NCBI GenBank assembly: GCA_003228125.1
Contig: QGNP01000009.1
Span: forward strand, 1 to 47,917
Direction of reading: 5' to 3'
Length of the DNA: 47,917 bases
DNA from: Chloroflexota bacterium
GTDB taxonomy: Bacteria > Chloroflexota > Dehalococcoidia > UBA2979
A program made the position numbers and the translations under genes. The notes below the pieces were generated by a model, which saw only the letters and a program-made list of their open reading frames with translations, was not told the DNA's origin and searched no databases. Shown here piece after piece: positions 1-9,062 of this stretch. The first letter of the stretch is position 1, and each line of letters begins with the position of its first letter.

Positions 1-10
1 ATAAATAACG

Positions 11-120
11 ATTAATAACAATTAATAACAATTAATAACAATTAATAACAATTAATAACAATTAATAACAATTAATAACAATTAATAACAATTAATAACA
101 ATTAATAACAATTAATAACA
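11..120. repeat. Perfect tandem repeat, 11 copies of a 10-bp unit
   Basis: Eleven uninterrupted identical copies of attaataaca run head to tail. A degenerate copy (ataaataacg) lies at 1-10, so the array may continue beyond the left edge. The unit is pure A/T apart from one C, and its 10-bp period is close to one helical turn, so A/T tracts recur on the same face of the helix. It ends about 70 bp before the likely start of the first gene and contains stop codons, so it is not coding. There are no spacers, so it is not a CRISPR array. Confidence 0.97.
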
Positions 121-190
121 ATAAAATATGCTACATGACCTACTATTTTGGCGCAAACACCTTTATGATTTTTCTGGAGTAAAAAAAATA

Positions 191-625
191 ATGGACAATA
201 ATAATAATAATGATGATAAAGAAAAAATCAATGAAGAAATTGAAGAATTATTAAATAATATTAATAATTTTCCTAGCGAAAAAAAAGCAATTTATAATTT
301 TTTCTCTAATCGATTTAAAAAAATAAGAACAAAATTGATATTCGTAATAATGCAAACTAGATCATTCTTTTCAACTATAAGTTTTAAGCAATTACTGCTT
401 TTTTCTTTTGCATTAATATTTTTATCACTTTTTTTTAGAAGGATAAATCCTTTTATTATGCAATGGGTATTTTTTTTAGGTTCAATTATTTTTGTTATCA
501 GTTTTGCAGGACTAGCTCTTTTTAATTCAAGAAAAGGGAATGAAAAATATTGGCGAGGTGAAATAATTAAATATGAAAATACTTCTCTCTTTAATAAAAT
601 TAAAAAAATATTTAAAAAAGATTAG
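191..625 (+). CDS. Small two-helix membrane protein with YWRG motif, function unknown
   Basis: I do not recognise a characterised function. I prefer the ATG at 191 (144 residues) because GGAG at 176-179 sits at workable spacing. The in-frame ATG at 128, right after the tandem repeat, would add 21 residues and has no clear ribosome binding site. The N-terminus is Asn/Asp/Glu-rich and probably disordered (about residues 1-30). Two hydrophobic segments follow at about 66-82 and 88-111. A short basic tail carries YWRG (about 120-123) and ends in a Lys-rich amphipathic stretch. The layout resembles small hypothetical proteins I associate with Chloroflexota that end in a YWRG-containing tail, but that is recollection, not a search. 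The gene is separated from the LysM gene by 83 bp. Confidence 0.65.
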   Translation: MDNNNNNDDKEKINEEIEELLNNINNFPSEKKAIYNFFSNRFKKIRTKLIFVIMQTRSFFSTISFKQLLLFSFALIFLSLFFRRINPFIMQWVFFLGSIIFVISFAGLALFNSRKGNEKYWRGEIIKYENTSLFNKIKKIFKKD

Positions 626-708
626 TTGGAAATTTTAATAGCAGCAATCAACTGTTTTAATTATTAAAATTGTATTATAAAACTTATACTTATTAAGCTT
701 GGAAGATA

Positions 709-1305
709 ATGAATAAATTTTTAATTATTTTGTTAAGTCCTATATTCATAATGCCACTAGTCAGTTGCGGTAACTCTGAACAACTAGTAGATAATGCAAA
801 TAAAATAAATATTGTACCTACTGCAACGCCATTTGCTACTAGGCCTCAAGCTATAATTATTCCAAACGACAGTATAAAACAAACAACAATCACAGATCCA
901 ATAAAAGATACTTTAACAACAATAATGACAAAGTATGTGGTACAACCTGGTGATTCTTTATCTCAAATTGCATTAGATAATAATGTTACCGTTGAAGAAT
1001 TATCAAAAATTAATAAATTAACAGATATTTATAAAATTTTAATAGATCAAGTTATTTTAATACCTAAAAAAACTGCTGTGATTTCTGATGCAAGCGAAAA
1101 AGTTGAAAAAATATCTGAGTCATCAAGCTCTAATATTCAAAACACCGCTACTCAGGAATATGTAGTCAAAGATGGAGATAGCGGTTTTTCAATTGCTATT
1201 AAACATAATCTTTCATTAGAAGATTTTGCTAAATTAAACAACAAAACTATTAAAGAATTAGACTTGCTGTATGTTGGTGATAAGGTCCTAGTGCCACAAT
1301 CGTAA
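709..1305 (+). CDS. Lipoprotein with two LysM domains
   Basis: A 198-residue exported protein. A hydrophobic signal peptide ends in the lipobox LVSC with the lipidated Cys at residue 20, so the mature protein should be anchored to the outer face of the cytoplasmic membrane. A Thr/Pro/Ile-rich linker (about 21-75) leads to two LysM modules at about 76-119 and 151-196. Each opens with the typical YVV-x-GDS motif and closes with a VLIP/VLVP-type strand. LysM modules bind N-acetylglucosamine-containing glycans, usually peptidoglycan. There is no catalytic domain, so it is probably a wall-binding or scaffolding protein. GGAAG at 701-705 supports the ATG at 709. The gene points into the carboxylase gene 46 bp downstream. 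Confidence 0.85.
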   Translation: MNKFLIILLSPIFIMPLVSCGNSEQLVDNANKINIVPTATPFATRPQAIIIPNDSIKQTTITDPIKDTLTTIMTKYVVQPGDSLSQIALDNNVTVEELSKINKLTDIYKILIDQVILIPKKTAVISDASEKVEKISESSSSNIQNTATQEYVVKDGDSGFSIAIKHNLSLEDFAKLNNKTIKELDLLYVGDKVLVPQS

Positions 1306-1351
1306 TTAATAATGTTCATTAGTTTTAATTAAATTAGAAGAGGTAAAAATA

Positions 1352-2893
1352 ATGTCCTTTGATGAAAAACTTAAGAGAATGCAAGAATTAAAAACTAAGG
1401 CATTACTTGGTGGTGGTCAGGAAAGAATTGACAGACAACACGATCAAGGAAAATTAACAGCTCGAGAAAGAATAGAATTTTTATTAGATCCTAATTCATT
1501 TCAGGAAATAGATGCCTTAACAAGCTCTGCAACTGATCAAAGCAACCAAGTAATAGTTGGTGATGCAGTCGTTACTGGATGGGGAGAAATTAATGGTAGA
1601 AAAATATGTATTTTTTCACAAGACTTTACAGTTTATGGTGGATCTTTAGGCGAAATTGTTGGAAAAAAGATTGCAAAAATTATGGATATTGCATTAAAAA
1701 CTGGCACTCCTATAATAGGATTAAACGACTCTGGTGGAGCTAGAATTCAAGAAGGAGTAACCGCACTTGCCGGGTATGGAGATATTTTTTTAAGAAACGT
1801 AAGAGCTTCTGGAGTTATTCCACAAATTAGTGTTATTCTTGGTCCCTGCGCAGGTGGCGCAGTATATTCTCCATCGATAACAGACTTTATTTTCATGACA
1901 GATAAAACTTCACAAATGTTTATAACAGGACCAGATGTCATTCAAGCAGTAACTGGTGAACAAACTAGCGCAGAAGAGCTTGGTGGAGCTAATTCACATA
2001 ATTCTAAATCTGGAGTTGCTCATTTTGCTTCTTCAACTGAACAAGAAACATTTGAAGAAGTTAGACGATTGATATCATTTTTACCATTAAACAATTTAGA
2101 CAGCCCTCCTTTAAAAAACTCAAACGATCCAATAAATAGAGAAAATAAAAATTTAACAAAAATAGTCCCGGATGATGAATCTGTACCATATGATGTCCGA
2201 GAAGTTATAGAAGAAATAATTGATGATAAAAATTTTTTAGAGGTACATGAACTCTTTGCTCAAAACATTGTTGTTGGCTTTGCAAGTTTTGACAGCAAGA
2301 CCGTCGGCATTGTAGCTAATCAACCGATGTATATTGGAGGAGTTTTAGATATTGACTCGTCACGGAAAGCTTCCAGGTTTGTGCGTTTTTGCGATAGTTT
2401 TAATATTCCTGTTGTTACATTAGTTGATGTACCTGGATATTTACCAGGACTTGATCAAGAGTATGGAGGCATTATTACGCATGGTGCAAAGCTAGTTTAT
2501 GCTTATGCTGAAGCGACTGTTCCAAAAATAACTATAATTCTTCGAAAGGGATTTGGAGGAGCATATGATGCTATGGGTTCAAAGCATCTAGGAGCAGACA
2601 TAAACTATGCATGGCCATCAGCTACAATAGCAGTAATGGGAGCAGGTCAAGCAATCAATATAGTAGCAAGAAAAGAAATAAATGAAGCAAAAGATAAAGA
2701 TAAAATGAGAGAAAAATTAATTAATGAATATAGGGAAAAACTTGAACACCCTTATATTGCAGCAGCAGAAGGATACATAGATGATATTATTGATCCAAAA
2801 GATACAAGAATAAAAATAATCGAAGCACTTCAATTATTAGAAAATAAATCTGAATCACTTCCACCAAAAAAGCATGGAAATATACCTCTGTAA
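1352..2893 (+). CDS. pccB: Biotin-dependent acyl-CoA carboxylase, carboxyltransferase subunit (propionyl-CoA type)
   Basis: A 513-residue carboxyltransferase with both crotonase-like halves, the usual length of propionyl-CoA carboxylase beta chains. It transfers CO2 from carboxybiotin to an acyl-CoA. The N-half has DSGGARIQEG (126-135) and the oxyanion-hole segment GPCAGGA (164-170). The C-half has the LVDVPGYLPG strand and GFGGAYDAM (400-408). The same family includes methylmalonyl-CoA decarboxylase alpha (mmdA), acetyl-CoA and geranyl-CoA subunits, and sequence alone does not settle the acyl substrate. Neither the biotin carboxylase nor the biotin carrier gene lies in the window. AGAGGT at 1336-1341 supports the start. 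If propionyl-CoA is the substrate, the product would feed the TCA genes immediately downstream as succinyl-CoA (inference). Confidence 0.88.
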   Translation: MSFDEKLKRMQELKTKALLGGGQERIDRQHDQGKLTARERIEFLLDPNSFQEIDALTSSATDQSNQVIVGDAVVTGWGEINGRKICIFSQDFTVYGGSLGEIVGKKIAKIMDIALKTGTPIIGLNDSGGARIQEGVTALAGYGDIFLRNVRASGVIPQISVILGPCAGGAVYSPSITDFIFMTDKTSQMFITGPDVIQAVTGEQTSAEELGGANSHNSKSGVAHFASSTEQETFEEVRRLISFLPLNNLDSPPLKNSNDPINRENKNLTKIVPDDESVPYDVREVIEEIIDDKNFLEVHELFAQNIVVGFASFDSKTVGIVANQPMYIGGVLDIDSSRKASRFVRFCDSFNIPVVTLVDVPGYLPGLDQEYGGIITHGAKLVYAYAEATVPKITIILRKGFGGAYDAMGSKHLGADINYAWPSATIAVMGAGQAINIVARKEINEAKDKDKMREKLINEYREKLEHPYIAAAEGYIDDIIDPKDTRIKIIEALQLLENKSESLPPKKHGNIPL

Positions 2894-2919
2894 ATATAAT
2901 TTAAAAAAAGGAGTTTAAT

Positions 2920-4137
2920 GTGTCAAAAATAAAAGTTGTAAATCCAATTGTCGAATTAGATGGTGACGAAATGACTCGCATTATTTGGAAATGGATAAAA
3001 GACAGGTTAATTCTGCCATATTTAGACATAGATATTAAATATTATGATTTAGGAATAGAATCAAGAGATCATACAAATGATCAAATTACTATTGATGCCG
3101 CAAATGCAATAAAAACTTTTGGAGTTGGGATTAAATGCGCAACCATTACTCCTGACGAAGCTAGAGTTGAAGAATATAAACTCAAAGATATGTGGAGATC
3201 TCCAAATGGAACCATAAGAAATATCTTAGGAGGAACTGTTTTCAGAGAACCAATTCTTTGTAAGAATATTCCTAGATTAGTTAGAACTTGGAATAAACCA
3301 ATTATTATTGGAAGACATGCTTATGGCGACCAATATAAAGCTACAGATATTAACATTGATTCTCCTGGTCGTTTGTCAATGAAGTTCTATCCAGAAAATG
3401 GAGATGAAGCGAAAGAAATAGATGTGCATACATTTAATGGTCCAGGTGTTGCTATGTCAATGTTTAACATTGACGAATCTATAAAAGATTTTGCCAGAGC
3501 ATGCCTAGGTTATGGAATTGCACGTAAATGGCCAGTTTATCTTTCTACAAAAAATACAATTTTAAAAAAATATGATGGAAAATTTATGCAAATATTTCAA
3601 GAAATTTATGATGAAGAATTTGCTGATGAATTTTCAAAGTTAGGTATTACATATGAACATAGGCTTATTGATGACATGGTTGCTCAAGCAATGAAATGGG
3701 AAGGAGCTTTTATTTGGGCAGCAAAAAACTATGATGGAGACGTACAATCTGATTCTGTTGCTCAGGGATTTGGTTCATTGGGATTGATGACATCAGTGCT
3801 TTTAACTCCAGATGGAAAAACTGTAGAATCAGAAGCAGCTCATGGTACAGTCACAAGGCATTTTAGAGCCCACCAAAGAGGAGAAGCAACATCGACAAAT
3901 CCCATAGCATCAATATTTGCTTGGTCACAAGGATTATGGCATAGAGCTAAAATTGACAATAACTCTGAATTGACTGAATTTGCAAATAAAATAGAGAAGG
4001 CTTGCATAGATACTGTTGAAAAAGGAAAAATGACAAAAGATTTAGCATTGCTAATTGGGCCAGAACAAAAATGGCTCACTACTTCTGAATTTTTTGATGA
4101 AATAGAAAAAGAATTAAGTAACTCAATAAATTCATAA
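2920..4137 (+). CDS. icd: NADP-dependent isocitrate dehydrogenase, eukaryote-like type
   Basis: A 405-residue enzyme converting isocitrate to 2-oxoglutarate and CO2 with NADP. It belongs to the homodimeric eukaryote-like subfamily rather than the E. coli type. Substrate and metal residues fall at the same numbers as in human cytosolic IDH1: S94, N96 and R100 in SPNGTIRN, then R109, R132 and Y139. LDGDEMTR (13-20) opens the protein as in that subfamily. The start is GTG at 2920, preceded by AGGAG at 2909-2913; the ATG two bases upstream is out of frame and stops within a few codons. It lies 26 bp after the carboxyltransferase gene and 19 bp before mdh, in an apparent operon. Confidence 0.96.
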   Translation: MSKIKVVNPIVELDGDEMTRIIWKWIKDRLILPYLDIDIKYYDLGIESRDHTNDQITIDAANAIKTFGVGIKCATITPDEARVEEYKLKDMWRSPNGTIRNILGGTVFREPILCKNIPRLVRTWNKPIIIGRHAYGDQYKATDINIDSPGRLSMKFYPENGDEAKEIDVHTFNGPGVAMSMFNIDESIKDFARACLGYGIARKWPVYLSTKNTILKKYDGKFMQIFQEIYDEEFADEFSKLGITYEHRLIDDMVAQAMKWEGAFIWAAKNYDGDVQSDSVAQGFGSLGLMTSVLLTPDGKTVESEAAHGTVTRHFRAHQRGEATSTNPIASIFAWSQGLWHRAKIDNNSELTEFANKIEKACIDTVEKGKMTKDLALLIGPEQKWLTTSEFFDEIEKELSNSINS

Positions 4138-4156
4138 CAATAATTGGAGGTAAATA

Positions 4157-5083
4157 ATGAAAAATAAAGTAACAATCGTTGGAGCAGGTATGACTGGCAG
4201 TACAATGTGCCAGATATTAGCTCAAAAAAATTATACTGACATCGTTTTAATTGATATTATTGATGGACTGCCGCAAGGAAAAGCACTAGATATATCACAA
4301 GCTGGTACATGGGGAAATTTTGATATTAATATAAAAGGTAGTACAGATTGGAAAGAATCAGCAAATTCTGATGTAATAGTTATAACTTCAGGTGTACCTA
4401 GAAAGCCAGGAATGACAAGGGAGGACTTGTTATCTACTAACGCTTCTATAGTAGAGTCAGTGATTACAAATGCAGTAAAGCATTCACCAAAAGCAAAATT
4501 TATTATTTTTTCAAATCCAATGGATGCCATGTGTCATGTAGCTTTGAAATCTAGTGGATTAGCTAAAAATCAAATCATAGGACAAGGAGGCATGTTAGAT
4601 ACTGCTAGATACAGAACTTTCATAGCATTAGAATCTGGAAAATCTGTTTCTGAAGTAAATGCATGGGTTTTAGGAGGACATACAGAAGCAACTATGGTTC
4701 CGCTTATATCAAACGCATCGATTGGAGGAGTCCCAATTGATGAAATTATGGGAAAAGATTCTATTGATAAGACTGTTGAAAGAGCTTCTAAAGGAGGAGC
4801 AGAAATTGTAGGACTTTTAAAAACTGGTAGCGCATTTACTGCCCCAGCATTTGCAACTATTGAAATGGTTGAATCAATAATCTTAGATCAAAAAAGAATT
4901 CTGCCGGCATGTGCTTTATTAAATGGTGAATATGGCATAAATGATGCTTTTGTGGGCGTGCCTGTTACTCTTGGAAATAATGGCATTGAAGAAATCCATG
5001 AATTTAAATTATCTGACAAAGAACTAAGTCAATTGCAAAATGCAGGTGCAGCAGTAAAAGAGCTTGTAAAAAATTTAGAATAA
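4157..5083 (+). CDS. mdh: Malate dehydrogenase (LDH-like, NAD)
   Basis: A 308-residue member of the LDH-like malate dehydrogenases, interconverting malate and oxaloacetate. The Rossmann glycine loop is GAGMTGS (9-15), and an acidic residue (D33) at the end of the second strand indicates NAD preference. Substrate and catalytic residues are visible: R82 and R88 in the mobile loop (VPRKPGMTRED), N120 in SNPMD, R151 in DTARYR, and catalytic H175 in GGHTEATMVP. An Arg in the loop rather than Gln fits malate over lactate. GGAGG at 4145-4149 is a strong ribosome binding site. It sits between icd and fumC in TCA order. Confidence 0.96.
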   Translation: MKNKVTIVGAGMTGSTMCQILAQKNYTDIVLIDIIDGLPQGKALDISQAGTWGNFDINIKGSTDWKESANSDVIVITSGVPRKPGMTREDLLSTNASIVESVITNAVKHSPKAKFIIFSNPMDAMCHVALKSSGLAKNQIIGQGGMLDTARYRTFIALESGKSVSEVNAWVLGGHTEATMVPLISNASIGGVPIDEIMGKDSIDKTVERASKGGAEIVGLLKTGSAFTAPAFATIEMVESIILDQKRILPACALLNGEYGINDAFVGVPVTLGNNGIEEIHEFKLSDKELSQLQNAGAAVKELVKNLE

Positions 5084-5095
5084 TTTTGGAAAATC

Positions 5096-6481
5096 ATGAC
5101 ATTTAGACAAGAATCAGACACTATGGGCACTATTCAAGTTCCCGACCATGTTTATTGGGGCGCTCAAACACAGAGGTCATTAGAAAATTTTAAAATCGGT
5201 GATGAAAAAATGCCTAGGTCAATTATTAGAGCACTTGGAATCATTAAATTAGCATCTGCAAAAGTTAATTTTTCTCTTTTAAAAATAGACAAAAGCACTT
5301 CCAGGCTTATTGAGGAAGCTAGTAAATTAGTGATTGAAGGTGCACTTGATGATAATTTTCCATTAGTTATTTGGCAAACAGGTTCAGGGACTCAAAGTAA
5401 TATGAATGCAAATGAAGTAATTTCTAATAAAGCAATCGAAACTATTGGAGGTACCTTAGGTTCAAAAAAACCTATTCATCCAAACGATCATGTAAACATG
5501 TCTCAATCTTCTAACGATGTTTTTCCTACAGCAATGAGCATTGCAACTTATGAAGAGACATACCATCAATTAATTCCTTCACTTAAATCTCTACATTCTG
5601 CGCTCTTAACAAAAAGCAAAGAGTTTAATGATATTATAAAAATTGGCAGAACGCATTTAATGGATGCGACTCCTTTAACCTTAGGGCAAGAATTTTCTGG
5701 CTACGTTAAACAAATTGAAAATGGCATTAAAAGAATTGAATCAGTATTACCAAGACTATCTGAACTTGCACTAGGAGGGACAGCTGTAGGAACAGGCTTA
5801 AATTCACATCCTGATTATGCCATTAATGTGGCAAAGGAAATTGCATCTATAACAAAGCTTCCTTTTATTACTGCAGAAAATAAATTTGAAAGTTTAGCTG
5901 CGCATGATGTTCAAGTAGAATTATCTGGGCAACTTAAAACTATTGCTGCTTCATTAATGAAGATAGCCAATGACATACGATTTTTAGGATCCGGACCACG
6001 GGCTGGCTTTGGTGAATTAATACTTCCTGCTAACGAGCCAGGATCATCTATAATGCCTGGAAAAGTTAACCCGACTCAATCAGAAGCATTGACCATGGTT
6101 TGCGTACAAGTTCTTGGAAATGATGCAACAGTTGGATTTGCTGGAGCATCTGGTAATTTTGAATTGAATGTATTTAAACCTGTCATTGCACATAATAATT
6201 TACAAAGTATAAAATTATTATCTGATTCTTGTAATTCATTTAATAAAAATTGTATTCAAGGCATTCTCCCAAATAAAGATAGAATTAAAGAGTTAATGGA
6301 ATCATCATTAATGCTTGTCACTGCTTTAAATCAACATATTGGCTATGAAAATGCAGCAAAAATTGCAAAATATGCATATGAAAATAATACGAGTTTAAAA
6401 ATAGCAGCCAATGAATTAAATTTCATTAAGTTGGAAGAATATGATGGATTGGTTGTCCCAGAAGATATGACCCATCCATAG
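5096..6481 (+). CDS. fumC: Fumarate hydratase, class II
   Basis: A 461-residue, iron-independent fumarase of usual length that hydrates fumarate to malate in the cytosol. Signature regions are [12 protein letters not shown] (about 96-107), the His-containing THLMDATP (about 186-193) and the catalytic-Ser loop [11 protein letters not shown] (316-326). The start ATG at 5096 is 12 bp after mdh, with a GGA-type ribosome binding site. The gene ends 12 bp from the convergent sdhB, with no obvious terminator hairpin between. Its substrate is the product of the succinate dehydrogenase encoded on the opposite strand. Confidence 0.97.
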   Translation: MTFRQESDTMGTIQVPDHVYWGAQTQRSLENFKIGDEKMPRSIIRALGIIKLASAKVNFSLLKIDKSTSRLIEEASKLVIEGALDDNFPLVIWQTGSGTQSNMNANEVISNKAIETIGGTLGSKKPIHPNDHVNMSQSSNDVFPTAMSIATYEETYHQLIPSLKSLHSALLTKSKEFNDIIKIGRTHLMDATPLTLGQEFSGYVKQIENGIKRIESVLPRLSELALGGTAVGTGLNSHPDYAINVAKEIASITKLPFITAENKFESLAAHDVQVELSGQLKTIAASLMKIANDIRFLGSGPRAGFGELILPANEPGSSIMPGKVNPTQSEALTMVCVQVLGNDATVGFAGASGNFELNVFKPVIAHNNLQSIKLLSDSCNSFNKNCIQGILPNKDRIKELMESSLMLVTALNQHIGYENAAKIAKYAYENNTSLKIAANELNFIKLEEYDGLVVPEDMTHP

Positions 6482-6493
6482 ACTTATAAAAAA

Positions 6494-7246
6494 TTACTTA
6501 CCTGACTTACCTTTAGATATGATTCTGCCTAGCCATCTAACAGGATCGTATTTATCATCAACTAATCTTTCTTTGAGAGGAATAATAGCATTGTCAGTAA
6601 TTTTTATTCCAGCAGGACATACTTCTGTGCAACATTTAGTGATATTGCAATAATCCAAACCAAATCCATAAAGAGCACTCGGTTTTTGGCTAGCAGATTC
6701 TAATGGGTGCATATTTACTGAAGCTATTTGTACAAAAAACCGAGGGCCAACAAAATTATCTTTATTCTCTGGATGATCTCTTATGACATGGCACACATCT
6801 TGGCATAAATAGCACTCAATACATTGATGAAATTCTTGACCTCTTTCTATGTCTACCTGTTGCATGCGATGCTTTCCATCAGTATCAACTTTTTTAGGAG
6901 AAAATGCAGGAACTTTTCTTGCATTTTCATAATTCCATGAGACATCTGTAACAAGATCTTTAATCAAAGGAAAGGTTTTCATTGGCGAAATAATGATTTC
7001 TTCACCTGGGGTAAAATTAACCATTCTCTGCATACACATCAAGCTTGGTTTACCATTCACTTCTGCGCTACAGGAACCACATTTTCCAGCTTTACAATTC
7101 CATCTTACGGCTAAATCCTGTGCATCGGTTGATTGCAATCTATGTACAACATCTAAGATAACTTCACCTTCATCGTATTCGACAAGATAGGATATATATT
7201 CTCCATTATCATCTCCGCGCCAAACCTTTAAATCTACTAATGGCAT
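6494..7246 (-). CDS. sdhB: Succinate dehydrogenase iron-sulfur subunit
   Basis: The electron-transfer subunit of complex II, 250 residues from the ATG at 7246. An upstream in-frame start would extend into sdhA; I chose 7246 because AAGGAT lies just upstream and the family begins near here. The 2Fe-2S ligands are C51, C56, C59 and C71. The second cluster motif is CIECYLC plus C152 (142-152), and the third ligand set is around 200-210 ending in CCTEVCP. All three clusters ([2Fe-2S], [4Fe-4S], [3Fe-4S]) therefore appear intact. The ATG follows the sdhA stop by one base, implying translational coupling. It is the last gene of sdhC-sdhA-sdhB. Confidence 0.95.
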   Translation of the reverse strand: MPLVDLKVWRGDDNGEYISYLVEYDEGEVILDVVHRLQSTDAQDLAVRWNCKAGKCGSCSAEVNGKPSLMCMQRMVNFTPGEEIIISPMKTFPLIKDLVTDVSWNYENARKVPAFSPKKVDTDGKHRMQQVDIERGQEFHQCIECYLCQDVCHVIRDHPENKDNFVGPRFFVQIASVNMHPLESASQKPSALYGFGLDYCNITKCCTEVCPAGIKITDNAIIPLKERLVDDKYDPVRWLGRIISKGKSGK

Positions 7247-7247
7247 A

Positions 7248-9053
7248 TTATTTATCCTTAAACAATTCTGCAAGTTCATCAGGCATAGAGTCAGATTGCC
7301 TAGGCTCTACTTTTATCGAACCATTAACTTGCTTTATTATAAAATTAATCTCACCAAATTTTTTAGAAGCTTCTGGATAATCATCTCTCGTATGTCCACC
7401 TCTGCTTTCTTTTCTTTCTATCGCAGCTCTGACTAATGATTCAGCATTAGTCAGCATAAATTCAAGATCTAGAGCCAAGTGCCAACCAGGATTAAACCAT
7501 CTATTTCCTTCAACAGTTACTGATAACATTTTCTTTTTTAAGTCCTCCACTTTGCTTAACATTTGAACAAGTTCTTCTTCTGTTCTAATAATGCCTGCTA
7601 ATTTTTGCATAGAATCTTGAAGTTCTTTATGAATAGTATAAGGATTTTCCCCATTAGAATTATCAAAAGGCATCATCATGTTTTGTATAGCTTTGTCTAT
7701 TTCAATTTGATCAATGGGCAAAAAACTTTCAGTATTTTTAGCATAATCAGCAGCGCCTTTTCCAGCACGACGACCAAACACGACTAAATCTGACAATGAA
7801 TTGCCTCCCAGTCGATTTGCTCCATGTAATCCACCAGCAACTTCGCCTGCTGCAAAAAGACCATTCACTGAAGATTGAGCAGTTTCAGCATTAACCTTAA
7901 TTCCGCCCATAGCATAATGACAAGTTGGGCCGACTTCCATCGGTTCTTTAGTGATATCTACGCCAGCTAATTGTTTAAACTGATGATACATAGAAGGTAA
8001 TCTTTTTTGAATATACTCTGGAGATCTTCTTGAAGCAATGTCAAGAAAAACTCCTCCGTGTGGACTTCCTCTACCTGCTTTTACTTCTGAATTTATAGCT
8101 CTAGCAACTTCATCTCTAGGCAATAAATCGGGAGTTCTTCTTCCCAAACTATGATCTTCGTACCAAGAATCAGCTTCATCTTCTGTTGAAGCAGTTTCAG
8201 AGGCAAACATTTCAGGAATATAATTAAACATAAATCTTTTATCAGTAGAATTTCTTAAAGTACCACCATCACCTCTTACTCCTTCTGTAACTAAGATTCC
8301 TTTTACGCTTGGTGGCCATACCATTCCAGTAGGATGAAATTGAACAAATTCCATATCTACCATTTCCGCTCCAGCCATCATCGCCATTGCATGGCCATCA
8401 CCAGTTCCTTCCCAAGAATTAGATGTAATAGCATACATTTTTCCAAGTCCACCAGTGGCAATAATAATTGCTTTGGCTTTAAATTTTATAAGATTTCCTT
8501 TTTCTCTCCAATATCCTAATGCGCCACTAATAGAATTTGTTTTTTTATCAACCATCAATCTATTAATTGTACACTCAGAAAATACTTTAATTCCTAATGA
8601 AGCAGCTTTCTGTTGTTCGGTTCTAAGCATTTCCAAACCAGTACTATCGCCAACATGTGCTAATCTAGCATATTTATGGCCACCAAAATCTCTTTGTAAA
8701 ATAAGACCATCTTCTGTTCTATCAAATAAAGCACCCCACTCTTCAAGTTCAAGTACTCGATCAGGAGCTTCTTGTGCATGAATTTGTGCCATTCTCCAAT
8801 TATTTAACATTTTACCGCCACGCATAGTGTCTCTAAAATGCACCTTCCAATTATCTTCTTCATATACGTTACCCATAGCAGCAGCCATACCGCCCTCAGC
8901 CATCACTGTGTGCGCTTTTCCAAAAAGTGATTTACAAACAATAGCAGTAGAACAACCAAATGCTAATGATTCAATTGCAGCTCTTAGTCCAGCTCCGCCA
9001 GCACCTATAACTAGTACGTCGTATTCATGTTCTTCAATTTCATAATCAGTCAT
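7248..9053 (-). CDS. sdhA: Succinate dehydrogenase flavoprotein subunit
   Basis: A 601-residue flavoprotein of complex II that oxidises succinate to fumarate. The FAD-binding loop GAGGAGLRAA is at about 17-26, and H48 in KAHTVMAEGG is the expected covalent FAD attachment site. QFHPTGM, the GPTCHYAMGG active-site region and the NRLGGNSL/GRRAG flavin region are all present. A purine-rich AAGGG precedes the ATG at 9053. It lies 9 bp after sdhC. The paralogue fumarate reductase cannot be excluded by sequence alone, but the setting beside icd, mdh and fumC favours oxidative use. A 10-bp-arm inverted repeat lies inside the conserved NAESLVRA region. Confidence 0.96.
   Translation of the reverse strand: MTDYEIEEHEYDVLVIGAGGAGLRAAIESLAFGCSTAIVCKSLFGKAHTVMAEGGMAAAMGNVYEEDNWKVHFRDTMRGGKMLNNWRMAQIHAQEAPDRVLELEEWGALFDRTEDGLILQRDFGGHKYARLAHVGDSTGLEMLRTEQQKAASLGIKVFSECTINRLMVDKKTNSISGALGYWREKGNLIKFKAKAIIIATGGLGKMYAITSNSWEGTGDGHAMAMMAGAEMVDMEFVQFHPTGMVWPPSVKGILVTEGVRGDGGTLRNSTDKRFMFNYIPEMFASETASTEDEADSWYEDHSLGRRTPDLLPRDEVARAINSEVKAGRGSPHGGVFLDIASRRSPEYIQKRLPSMYHQFKQLAGVDITKEPMEVGPTCHYAMGGIKVNAETAQSSVNGLFAAGEVAGGLHGANRLGGNSLSDLVVFGRRAGKGAADYAKNTESFLPIDQIEIDKAIQNMMMPFDNSNGENPYTIHKELQDSMQKLAGIIRTEEELVQMLSKVEDLKKKMLSVTVEGNRWFNPGWHLALDLEFMLTNAESLVRAAIERKESRGGHTRDDYPEASKKFGEINFIIKQVNGSIKVEPRQSDSMPDELAELFKDK
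7429..7454. repeat. Inverted repeat inside sdhA, 10-bp arms, 6-nt loop
   Basis: Arms ctgactaatg (7429-7438) and cattagtcag (7445-7454) are perfectly complementary around attcag. It covers sdhA codons about 534-542, within the conserved NAESLVRA segment. A single 10-bp arm of this kind could arise by chance in 48 kb of AT-rich sequence, so it is weak evidence on its own. Confidence 0.85.
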
Positions 9054-9062
9054 AGTGTGCCC

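Noticed and set aside
1-130. CRISPR array or replication origin at the left edge
   Set aside because: Repeats are contiguous without spacers, and no DnaA-box-like TTATNCACA motif is present.
631-671. Possible terminator hairpin (10-bp AT arms, 21-nt loop) after the first gene
   Set aside because: Stem is all A/T with a long loop and no T-run; expected by chance at this composition.
8455-8781. Long plus-strand ORF opposite sdhA (and similar ORFs opposite other genes)
   Set aside because: Shadow of the real sdhA frame; no recognisable domain or ribosome binding site.
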